Source: Candidatus Methanovirga basalitermitum (GTDB lineage Archaea > Methanobacteriota > Methanobacteria > Methanobacteriales > Methanobacteriaceae). Taken from it: a DNA stretch of 6,018 bases. This document shows positions 1-5,881 of this stretch, in pieces. The notes beneath the pieces were generated by a model. It was not told the origin of the DNA, did not search any database, and saw nothing but the letters and a program-made list of their open reading frames with translations. The number at the start of each line of letters is the position of its first letter. Within the stretch, counting starts at the first letter, position 1. The translations under genes and the position numbers were made by a program. The stretch spans positions 1 to 6,018 of the forward strand of contig JAISZW010000038.1 in NCBI GenBank assembly GCA_031284445.1, written 5' to 3'.

Positions 1-215
1 TGTTTATCAATTATTAATCTTAATTATAATTATAAAAATTCTTTAAATCAAATTTAAATAAATTATATTGGATATAATATTTTATAAAATGACAAACTTT
101 TCCAAAATGACTATAATAACTTAAAAATAAAAAAAGTAGATAAAAAAATAATATTGTCATATGGGGTACTTTTTCAGTTTAAGTAATTTTCCTTCACTCT
201 CATGAATATTTCTCT

Positions 216-401
216 TAAACAATTCAAACAAGAAATGTTGAAACCAGCAAAATCACTATCGTATGGATTAATGATAAAAAAAACGAAGTAAAATTTATAC
301 TGATGGTATGGATACGAATGCTATATCTCCTTTACAGAAGCAATAAATCATGAGAACTGCAATAAGCACCATAATCTAACCGAAACATCAGCTTCTTTAC
401 C
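216..401 (+). pseudogene. Possible decayed transposase-like remnant
   Basis: Reading the plus strand across frames gives consecutive protein-like pieces. Frame 1 (from about 234, ending near 292) contains ITIVWINDKKNEVK. Frame 2 (293-343) contains IYTDGMDTNAISPL and then stops. Frame 3 (331-399) contains EAINHENCNKHHNLTE and then stops. Joined end to end through one-base slips, the first at the A-run near 290, they read like part of one protein. The piece 'VKIYTDG' resembles the stretch around a catalytic Asp in DDE transposases. This is only a resemblance: no terminal inverted repeats, start codon or complete domain is visible. It could be chance reading in low-complexity DNA. Confidence 0.28.
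276..283 (-). terminator. T8 tract, possible archaeal terminator
   Basis: On the transcribed minus strand this is a run of eight T. Other T-rich stretches lie between the surface-protein stop (434) and here, at about 417-428, and beyond it at 142-148 and 129-135. Archaeal RNA polymerase can stop at U-tracts without a hairpin, so these are plausible end points for transcripts coming through the surface-protein gene. No strong hairpin was seen, and which tract works, if any, cannot be told. Confidence 0.3.
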
Positions 402-433
402 TTAAAAGAAACTCATAAAAACTAAAAGCTCCA

Positions 434-1699
434 TTAGCTATTGAAATGAAAAATATCATTAGGCTTGTTACTACTGAAATTACTCTTTGTTTGAGTGTCT
501 ATATCTTGAATGCCAGCATTTGAACAAACACCACCACCAACAGAGTCTGCAATATTATCTGTTATCTGACAATTCACCAACTTTAAATATGCATAGTAAC
601 TATTAATAGCTCCACCAAAACGAGCATGATTATCACTAAATACACTATTAGCCACTATTAAATTTCCGCCGAAGTTGTCTATTGCTCCTCCACATCCATG
701 CTGCCCATAATAGCCATTACCAGGTTTAGCAACATTATTTTTAAAAGTTGAATCAATAATATTCAAATCACCTTCACCATTAAATATCGCACCACCATTA
801 TCACCACTATTACTATCTAATATGGAGTTATTGTTTAGTGTGCTGCCTTTTATGCTCATACTACTATCTTTGTCATTATATATTGCTCCACCTCTAAAAG
901 ATGCAACATTACCACTAAAAGTAGAATCTATTATATCTAACTCATCAACGCCTTGGGAGTTCTGGTTTTTTATAGCTCCACCATCACTCGCGGTATTTCT
1001 TGTGAAAGAAGAGTTATCTATTTTTAATTCACCGTTTTCATTATCAACTCCTCCACCTTTACTTGTTGCACTATTTCCTGTGAAATTAGTGTTTGTGATA
1101 GTGTCTAAATTATGATCATCACAACAGAACCCACCACCATCAACTGATGCATGATTATTAATAAAATTACATCTATCAAAGGCAACAAAACCATCACGAT
1201 TATATGCCCCACCACCATAATTTGCTTTATTGTCACTAAACCTTGAATTAACTATAGTAGAATTACCATGTCGTGTATCTAAACCACCACCGTTACTATT
1301 AGCAGTATTATTTGTGAAGTCGCAGTTGTTAATGTTAACAGAACCATTGATGTTGTAGGTTCCACCAGCATTAAGTGATGCAACATTACCCACTATACTC
1401 GTATCTGTCAAATTTATATCTCCGTCTTCACAGCATAAACCAGCACCATACTCACCAGCATTACTTGATACAGTAGAAGATAAGAGTTTTACATTACCGA
1501 AGTGGACATAGACACCAGCACCATCTTTACCAGTATTGGAGTTGATTAGTGAGTTTTTAATATTATAACTTCCATGTTTCGCGTCTAAGCCACCACCATT
1601 ATCCATAGCAAAATTACTCGTCACATTACAAACATCAATATTAACAAAGCCATTAAGATTATAAACTCCACCACCATTATCAGTAGCATTATTATTCAT
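434..1699 (-). CDS. C-terminal part of a split beta-helix adhesin-like surface protein
   Basis: These 421 residues form about 15 Gly/Asn-rich units of 23-33 residues. Each starts with GGG, GGA or AGG and contains a pattern like 'NSxFxxNxA', as in polymorphic outer-membrane/right-handed parallel beta-helix repeats. Such proteins fold as a solenoid outside the cell. The ATG at 1699 is probably not a real start: it has no good ribosome site, lies inside a repeat unit, and the frame is open upstream as TTLRKCNI, completing that unit. The segment is therefore the continuation of the upstream ORF after a one-base frameshift. Repeats run to residue 393, then a short tail ends in NKPNDIFHFNS. There is no C-terminal membrane helix or recognisable wall-binding domain, so the protein may be released or held non-covalently. 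It has ten Cys, including CC pairs at 89-90 and 192-193. Ligand unknown. Confidence 0.85.
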   Translation of the reverse strand: MNNNATDNGGGVYNLNGFVNIDVCNVTSNFAMDNGGGLDAKHGSYNIKNSLINSNTGKDGAGVYVHFGNVKLLSSTVSSNAGEYGAGLCCEDGDINLTDTSIVGNVASLNAGGTYNINGSVNINNCDFTNNTANSNGGGLDTRHGNSTIVNSRFSDNKANYGGGAYNRDGFVAFDRCNFINNHASVDGGGFCCDDHNLDTITNTNFTGNSATSKGGGVDNENGELKIDNSSFTRNTASDGGAIKNQNSQGVDELDIIDSTFSGNVASFRGGAIYNDKDSSMSIKGSTLNNNSILDSNSGDNGGAIFNGEGDLNIIDSTFKNNVAKPGNGYYGQHGCGGAIDNFGGNLIVANSVFSDNHARFGGAINSYYAYLKLVNCQITDNIADSVGGGVCSNAGIQDIDTQTKSNFSSNKPNDIFHFNS

Positions 1700-1713
1700 G
1701 ATATTACATTTTC

Positions 1714-1728
1714 TTAAAGTAGTCTCCC
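1714..1728 (-). other. Frameshift site splitting the surface-protein gene
   Basis: The upstream frame reads Gln-Gly-Arg-Leu-Leu-stop (CAA GGG AGA CTA CTT TAA). Adding one base after GGG (1728-1726) changes the reading to Gly-Glu-Thr-Thr-Leu-Arg-Lys-Cys-Asn-Ile-Met and runs on into the downstream ORF. The rebuilt repeat unit is 26 residues from GGG to GGG, the normal length. The G-run is only three long, so it is not an obvious slippage tract, and no canonical slippery heptamer is present. A real point deletion or a sequencing/assembly error is more likely than programmed frameshifting. Confidence 0.8.
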
Positions 1729-2781
1729 TTGACCAATAGAAATACCTCCACCATAACGTCTAGCATGATTATTTGTGAAATTCGATTCTTCAATTTTTGT
1801 GCTTCCATCATAACTACATAATCCTGAGCCAATTAAAGCTTCATTATTATTGAAACCAGAATTATTAATTTGTAAATTACTATTAGAGGCAAATATTCCC
1901 CCTCCAGCAGTAGAATTTGTTTTATCATATTTATTATTTATAATATTACCATATATTTTACTACTCTCAATAGAAACATTAGAATAAATACACATTAATC
2001 CACTACCCATAAAAAAACAATTATTATCAAAAATTAAAGAATTATTAATAGTAATTTTTGATTTTTCTCCTAATGATCCAGTAGATACTAACCCAGCTCC
2101 CGTAAGTCCTTTATTATCTGTGATAATAGAATTATTTATGTTGCAGTTTGAAGTCCCATTTATAAATAAACCTGAACCTTGTATAGCTTTACTGTCAGTT
2201 AATTCACCATTCTTTTTAAAAGTAGTATTTTCCATTGTTACATTAGTATTGTTAATAAACACAGCACAGCCATTAGATGCAATATTGTTTTGAAAAATAC
2301 AATTTTTAATATTCAACATACCATTACTTAAAATTCCTCCACCATATTCACCACTATTTCCTCTGTTTAATTCAATATTAGTTAAATTTAGATTTGAATT
2401 GTCATTAACATTAAACAAATTAGATTTATTTTCACCATCAATCGTGACAGTTTTTGGATTAAGTGCGTGAATATACTTATTTCCAATTATGCTAATATTT
2501 GTATTACCTTCTCCAGTATAAGTACCAGGCGATAATAATACATCATCACTAACTTTCAATGCATCAGCTATTGTTCCATTAGTTGGATTTATAACAATTT
2601 GATTGAAACTGGATAAACCAATATGATTAAATCCACGCCAATTTGTATACATACTATGATGATCATTTACCATATTAAAAGCTGTGACACTATAAGTACA
2701 CACAACAGACAAACTTAATATTAAAAGAAAAAACAATACAGTTTCTTTTAAAATATATGATCTATTTATTTTATTCTTCAT
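1714..2781 (-). CDS. N-terminal part of a split, secreted beta-helix adhesin-like protein
   Basis: An open frame also begins at a TTG at 2787, but I choose the ATG at 2781: GGAAGTGA (2795-2788) is a good Shine-Dalgarno match six bases before it. That gives 355 residues. Residues 1-34 look like a signal peptide: basic MKNKINR, then a hydrophobic stretch (VLFFLLILSLSVV). Near residues 67-115 comes 'TIADALKVSDDVLLSPGTYTG' followed by GNTNISI and TVTIDGENKS, the opening motif usual in methanogen adhesin-like proteins. Beta-helix repeats follow, with many N-x-S/T sites. The frame ends in GGGISIGQGRLL in the middle of a repeat; restoring one base joins it to the next ORF as one protein of about 782 residues. 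The gene starts 19 bp after the permease stop, so it is probably co-transcribed with the ABC genes. Role inferred: cell-surface adhesion or interaction, substrate unknown. Confidence 0.85.
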   Translation of the reverse strand: MKNKINRSYILKETVLFFLLILSLSVVCTYSVTAFNMVNDHHSMYTNWRGFNHIGLSSFNQIVINPTNGTIADALKVSDDVLLSPGTYTGEGNTNISIIGNKYIHALNPKTVTIDGENKSNLFNVNDNSNLNLTNIELNRGNSGEYGGGILSNGMLNIKNCIFQNNIASNGCAVFINNTNVTMENTTFKKNGELTDSKAIQGSGLFINGTSNCNINNSIITDNKGLTGAGLVSTGSLGEKSKITINNSLIFDNNCFFMGSGLMCIYSNVSIESSKIYGNIINNKYDKTNSTAGGGIFASNSNLQINNSGFNNNEALIGSGLCSYDGSTKIEESNFTNNHARRYGGGISIGQGRLL

Positions 2782-2787
2782 GAACAA

Positions 2788-2795
2788 TCACTTCC
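2788..2795 (-). promoter_or_regulatory. Shine-Dalgarno of the surface-protein gene
   Basis: GGAAGTGA differs by one base from GGAGGTGA, the complement of the archaeal 16S rRNA 3' end. It lies six bases before the ATG at 2781, which decides that start over the upstream TTG at 2787. It sits in the 19-bp gap after the permease stop codon. Confidence 0.7.
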
Positions 2796-2800
2796 AAAAT

Positions 2801-3550
2801 TTAATTTAACATTTTCTCTTTATCTAATCTCTTGAATAACATGTATATTAAAATGAAACATATAAATAAAAGAAGGATAGAAACTAATAAAATAGACTGA
2901 GTTATTACATTTCCTTCAACAAAGCCTTTAGTTAAAAAATCCAATAACTTCATTTGATTTAAATAATTTTTCGAAAAAAGTATTATAAAAAATAAGATAT
3001 AAAATAAAAAATTAAATAATATGTTCATGTTTGGAGCGAACTTATATGAAATCCAAATCATGAATGAAGAATATAATACCATGAAAAACGGTAAAATTAA
3101 TAAAATCATACCCCATGTTTCAATTGTTAATAATTTAAAAATTGGTATATTAAAGAAATTAAGCACAGTTAATAAAATTATAACCACGAACACGATCACC
3201 AAATAACATAAGACCAATATAGATAATATTTTACCATATAAGACATCTATTATGGACAATGGTGAAGATAACATGAATTCCAATCTTTTATCCAATTTTT
3301 CTCTATTAATTTCAAAAGAATATTGTGCAGTTGTAGTGTATAATGCAATAAAAATAAAAAAAACCATCATTATTTGAAATACAGAATGATTAATAATATT
3401 ATTAAAATCAAGAGTACTAAAAAGATGAGTACACATGAAATATATGATGATACTTAACAATATTAATCCAAAAGACATTGTCATTAAATATTTTTTTGAC
3501 AGGATTGTGTTCATTTCTTTAAAAAATAATGTTTTTAGGGCAATTTTCAT
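2801..3550 (-). CDS. ABC-2 type transporter permease
   Basis: This 249-residue integral membrane protein has about six predicted helices, near residues 22-40, 57-75, 106-131, 145-168, 174-193 and 217-238. Between the second and third helix, EINREKLDKRLEFMLSSPLS followed by a Gly-Lys is the usual ABC-2 permease loop (Glu/Lys-rich, then 'L-SP-S' and 'GK'), thought to contact the ATPase. With the adjacent ATPase it should form a homodimeric-type exporter in the cytoplasmic membrane. The start is ATG, 10 bp after the ATPase stop; the ribosome site is weak (GAGAG in the overlap region), which suggests translational coupling. The substrate cannot be read from the sequence; given the maturase upstream, a modified peptide (export or self-protection) is the best inference. 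Length and features look intact. Confidence 0.92.
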   Translation of the reverse strand: MKIALKTLFFKEMNTILSKKYLMTMSFGLILLSIIIYFMCTHLFSTLDFNNIINHSVFQIMMVFFIFIALYTTTAQYSFEINREKLDKRLEFMLSSPLSIIDVLYGKILSILVLCYLVIVFVVIILLTVLNFFNIPIFKLLTIETWGMILLILPFFMVLYSSFMIWISYKFAPNMNILFNFLFYILFFIILFSKNYLNQMKLLDFLTKGFVEGNVITQSILLVSILLLFICFILIYMLFKRLDKEKMLN

Positions 3551-3560
3551 CTTTAATCTC

Positions 3561-4298
3561 TCAAATCATATTTAAATAAGTTTCTTCAAGAGAAAAATTC
3601 TTAAAATCGTTTGAATCAATTTGTAATTTGTCTAATGAAGTATTCAATATTAATTCTCCTTTATTCAATATTCCTATGTGTGAACATGTTTTTTGCACTT
3701 CTTCCAAGTCATGAGAGGATATAAATATTGTTTTATCTTTAATTGTTAAATTTTTTAAAATTTTCCGTATTAAAACTCTTGATTCAGGATCAAGACCTGA
3801 AGTAGGCTCATCTAATATTAACAGTTCTGGATTTGGAATCAATGATCTAGCAATACATAACCTTTTTTTCATACCATTAGAATACTTAGAAACCTTAACA
3901 TCCTCCCAATTTCCCAATTTAACTAATTTAATTAATTTTTTCGCTGTGGAAAGAGCTTTTTCTTCATTGATTCCATATAATCCTCCCCAAAAGGTTAAAT
4001 TTTTCAATCCACTAAATTCATGGATCAGACCATCAAAATCCAGAACAGCCCCCAATTTAGACCGTGACTTTTTTGATTCATCTGTATCAAGAAATGTATT
4101 TTCTCCTAATACTTCAATATTCCCAGATGTCGGTTTCATTAAACCTAAAAGTATCTTTATTGTTGTTGTTTTTCCTGAACCATTGTGACCAAGATAACCA
4201 AAAATATCTCCTTTCTTTACTTCAAAGGAAATATCTTTTAAAGCATGAAAATCACCATAATACTTATTCAAACTTTCAATACTAACAACTGACGACAT
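3561..4298 (-). CDS. ABC transporter ATP-binding protein (ABC-2/BcrA-like)
   Basis: This is a complete nucleotide-binding subunit. Numbered from an alternative ATG at 4310, it has Walker A GHNGSGKTT at 41-49, signature YSNGMKKR at 143-150, Walker B LLILDEP at 163-169, a D-loop SGLD, and H-loop His200 in SSHD. The usual Q-loop Gln seems to be replaced: the segment reads LGAVLDFDGLIHEF, with Asp where many family members have Gln; drug/lantibiotic-resistance type ATPases also often lack this Gln. I prefer the ATG at 4298 (245 residues) because GGTAATT (4308-4302) sits three bases before it, while the 4310 ATG has only AGGT 12 bases away. It hydrolyses ATP to drive the permease encoded 10 bp downstream. 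Substrate unknown. The family is certain; the role in peptide export or immunity is inferred from position. Confidence 0.95.
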   Translation of the reverse strand: MSSVVSIESLNKYYGDFHALKDISFEVKKGDIFGYLGHNGSGKTTTIKILLGLMKPTSGNIEVLGENTFLDTDESKKSRSKLGAVLDFDGLIHEFSGLKNLTFWGGLYGINEEKALSTAKKLIKLVKLGNWEDVKVSKYSNGMKKRLCIARSLIPNPELLILDEPTSGLDPESRVLIRKILKNLTIKDKTIFISSHDLEEVQKTCSHIGILNKGELILNTSLDKLQIDSNDFKNFSLEETYLNMI

Positions 4299-4406
4299 AA
4301 CAATTACCATTAATATGAATATACCTAAACTAAAGAAGTTTTAACATTTGAAAATATTAAGTCAAAATGAAAAGTTTAAAATCACCAACAAAAATTAAAG
4401 ATTATT
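4299..4406 (-). promoter_or_regulatory. Gap between maturase and ABC genes; weak internal promoter candidate
   Basis: This AT-rich gap has no ORF of useful length. A GGTGAT at about 4388 is followed only by a TTG with an immediate stop, so no second small peptide is encoded here. TTAATATTTTC at about 4358-4348 could be a TATA box placing a start near 4325, just before the ATPase, but it is a poor match. Short T-runs could allow partial termination. The ABC genes may therefore be read from the upstream promoter, their own, or both. Confidence 0.3.
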
Positions 4407-5759
4407 TTAAATAATCTCATTTATAATCTCATTTTTAGTCCCCCAAATACATTCTTCCCCCAATTCTTTATATTTAATGATCCCACGTGCTATGCAATTA
4501 TTACAGAAATGTAGATGGGGACAGGTATTACACTGTTCAGGGCATGGATTTTTAATATCTATGAAAAAATTTGCTAAATTTTTAGAAAAAATATCTTTTA
4601 AATTATTTTTGTAAATATTTCCAAAAAGAACTGACTCATCTGCCATTGGACAAATTTTTATATCTCCATTTGGTGTTATAGTAACACTTCTAAATCCCGC
4701 ACCACAATTATCAGGAATATATTGGCTTTGGAAAATAAAATCTCCAAATTTTTTCATGCTCTGATCTATAACATCAACGAAATCTTCTTCAATATTTTGT
4801 ATTTCCGCGAAAATTGATTGCTCATGATTTAATGAATCTTGAAAAAGACGTTTTCCTCGCCCATATGGCATGAAAAGAGATAAAGCTATGGTATATATTT
4901 TTGATTTAAAGCTATTTGAGGGGTAACAATCCAAACTTTTAGCCAATTTTATTGTTTTTTCGATTTTTTTATAATTAAAAATTGTTACTATTGCTAATAA
5001 TCGTAACATGAAATCTTTTTTGGTTATTAACTTAATATTATTAATAACTTGATCAAAAGCACCCTTTTTATCACAAAACCAATCCATGTACTCTCTTTGT
5101 CCATGTAAAGCTATTTGGAACGAAATTTTATCATTATATTCTGTAAAATAATCTAATAAATACTCAGTAATAAAATAACCATTAGTAAGTACTGCAACCA
5201 TTTCAAATATTTTTAAACAATGTTTTAATATTAACTTAAAATGAGGGTGTAATAATGGCTCTCCACCAGTTAATTCAATTGAAATGACTCCCAAATCATG
5301 TATTTCATTTAAAACATTGATGAGAACTTTTGCATCAATATATTTCCCCTCATATTCAAATCCACTTTCATTATAACAATGTTTACAGCAAAAATTGCAA
5401 TTATAAGTTAATTCTATGCTCATATGAGAAGGTCTTTGATATTTATGATCTCCCCATTTAGATTTGTCAATTTCTATTTTTTCACTACTAAAAATTATAT
5501 ATTCTACCGAATTTAAAAATGCAAAAATGGATTCTAAAACATCTTCATATTTCTCACTACGAACTTCTGCAAGTTTACTCGCAATCATTTGAACTGTATG
5601 GACACCATCACACATTTTAAGAATATCGGCTGCATCTTTGTTAAGTGCAAAGCTCTTTTTAGGATTATCTAAAAACACAATGTAAGACACAGTTCCTAAT
5701 CTTAAGTCAAAGCCTTTCTTTAAATGAGGGAATTTAGAGTAGGTAGCATGATATATCAT
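4407..5759 (-). CDS. PqqD-domain radical SAM/SPASM peptide maturase
   Basis: This 450-residue cytoplasmic iron-sulfur enzyme probably modifies a peptide. Residues about 15-92 match a PqqD-type recognition domain ('FALNKDAADILKMCDG', then a helical 'VQMIASKL' region and 'FLNSVEYI'), which in such enzymes binds the precursor leader. The radical SAM core starts near 112: the CX3CX2C motif is Cys121, Cys125, Cys128, with an extra Cys124 inside, and GGEP at 165-168 helps bind S-adenosylmethionine. The C-terminal SPASM domain has Cys352, Gly365-x4-Cys370, then Cys410, 413, 419, 422 and Cys437, with Cys406 extra. The last cluster is CX2CX5CX2C, one residue tighter than the common CX2CX5CX3C. These Cys should hold auxiliary 4Fe-4S clusters. 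GGTGA (5768-5764) before the ATG supports this start, which overlaps the stop of a small upstream ORF. The reaction (crosslink, epimerisation or other) cannot be told from sequence. Confidence 0.94.
   Translation of the reverse strand: MIYHATYSKFPHLKKGFDLRLGTVSYIVFLDNPKKSFALNKDAADILKMCDGVHTVQMIASKLAEVRSEKYEDVLESIFAFLNSVEYIIFSSEKIEIDKSKWGDHKYQRPSHMSIELTYNCNFCCKHCYNESGFEYEGKYIDAKVLINVLNEIHDLGVISIELTGGEPLLHPHFKLILKHCLKIFEMVAVLTNGYFITEYLLDYFTEYNDKISFQIALHGQREYMDWFCDKKGAFDQVINNIKLITKKDFMLRLLAIVTIFNYKKIEKTIKLAKSLDCYPSNSFKSKIYTIALSLFMPYGRGKRLFQDSLNHEQSIFAEIQNIEEDFVDVIDQSMKKFGDFIFQSQYIPDNCGAGFRSVTITPNGDIKICPMADESVLFGNIYKNNLKDIFSKNLANFFIDIKNPCPEQCNTCPHLHFCNNCIARGIIKYKELGEECIWGTKNEIINEII
4411..4434. 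repeat. Perfect 12-bp tandem duplication at the maturase C-terminus
   Basis: ATAATCTCATTT occurs twice head to tail (4411-4422 and 4423-4434). It encodes the last residues NEII-NEII of the maturase. It looks like a recent in-frame duplication that lengthened the C-terminus by four residues, outside any known functional motif. Confidence 0.9.
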
Positions 5760-5860
5760 ATTTTCACCATTATATATAAAGTTATCGGCCGATCAAAACC
5801 ATGATAGAAAAGTTTAGAAATTACTGAAACACCACTAAAATATTCATTTAATTTAATCAT
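5756..5860 (-). CDS. Candidate 34-residue precursor peptide coupled to the maturase
   Basis: A short ORF begins at an ATG at 5860 (MIKLNEYFSG) and ends LYIMVKI. Its TGA (5758-5756) overlaps the maturase ATG (5759-5757) as ATGA, the classic arrangement for translational coupling. In between it has hydrophobic and aromatic residues (KLFYHGFDRPIT); it carries six Tyr/Phe and no Cys or Trp. No Gly-Gly or other clear leader/core boundary is seen, though Gly10 and Gly21 exist. The only ribosome-site-like sequence is a GA-rich tract ending four bases before the ATG. Position beside a PqqD-radical SAM enzyme makes it the best precursor candidate in the window. Against this, a 34-codon ORF can arise by chance in AT-rich DNA, and its 3' part contains a TATA-like run and a palindrome that could instead be control sites. 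Confidence 0.42.
   Translation of the reverse strand: MIKLNEYFSGVSVISKLFYHGFDRPITLYIMVKI
5764..5768 (-). promoter_or_regulatory. Shine-Dalgarno of the maturase
   Basis: GGTGA lies four bases before the maturase ATG at 5759, inside the last codons of the small upstream ORF. It matches the archaeal anti-Shine-Dalgarno complement and fixes the maturase start. Its presence implies that the transcript begins upstream of it. Confidence 0.65.
5784..5793. repeat. GC-rich perfect palindrome upstream of the maturase
   Basis: ATCGGCCGAT is a perfect 10-bp palindrome with a CGGCCG core in otherwise AT-rich DNA. It lies four bases upstream (minus-strand sense) of the TATA-like run TTTATATATA (5780-5771). 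It could be a regulator's operator. It is also within the candidate peptide, coding for Phe-Asp-Arg-Pro-Ile, so it may be coding sequence only. Confidence 0.5.
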
Positions 5861-5863
5861 TTG

Positions 5864-5881
5864 CTCTCTCTTTCTCTCTCT
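5864..5881 (-). repeat. GA-rich microsatellite before the small ORF
   Basis: On the minus strand this is an almost pure AG repeat (AGAGAGAGAAAGAGAGAG), ending three bases before the ATG at 5860. It may serve as a purine-rich ribosome-loading site. Such repeats change length by slippage, so it could also vary expression of the small ORF; that is inference. Confidence 0.75.

Larger units (their letters stand above)
1..433. other. Gene-poor AT-rich tail downstream of the surface-protein gene
   Basis: No intact gene is visible on either strand. Bases 1-180 are almost entirely A and T. They include two copies of AAAATGAC (86-93 and 104-111) 18 bp apart, of unknown meaning, and A-runs at 129-135 and 142-148 that would be U-runs in minus-strand transcripts. 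Bases 200-400 are less AT-rich and hold short plus-strand ORF pieces that may be the remains of a dead gene (separate entry). No tRNA, rRNA or CRISPR-like repeat was seen. Confidence 0.6.

Noticed and set aside
202..288. 29-codon plus-strand ORF MNISLKQFKQ...
   Set aside because: It has no ribosome site, and another frame over the same bases reads better as part of the possible relic.
822..1115. 97-codon plus-strand ORF
   Set aside because: It lies antisense to the Gly/Asn-rich repeats; its Pro/Leu/Ser-rich product is what complementing such repeats gives, and it has no ribosome site.
434..2781. Surface-protein repeats as a CRISPR or other DNA repeat array
   Set aside because: The periodicity is in the protein (beta-helix units); the DNA copies are diverged and have no spacer/repeat structure.
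3021..3206. 61-codon plus-strand ORF
   Set aside because: It is antisense to the permease and shows no domain or start signal.
3946..4285. Two overlapping plus-strand ORFs (80 and 73 codons)
   Set aside because: Both are antisense to the ABC ATPase, whose motifs are complete, and neither has recognisable features.
4401..4415. Inverted repeat ATTATTT-T-AAATAAT after the maturase stop as a hairpin terminator
   Set aside because: The one-base loop and pure AT arms make a stable RNA hairpin unlikely.
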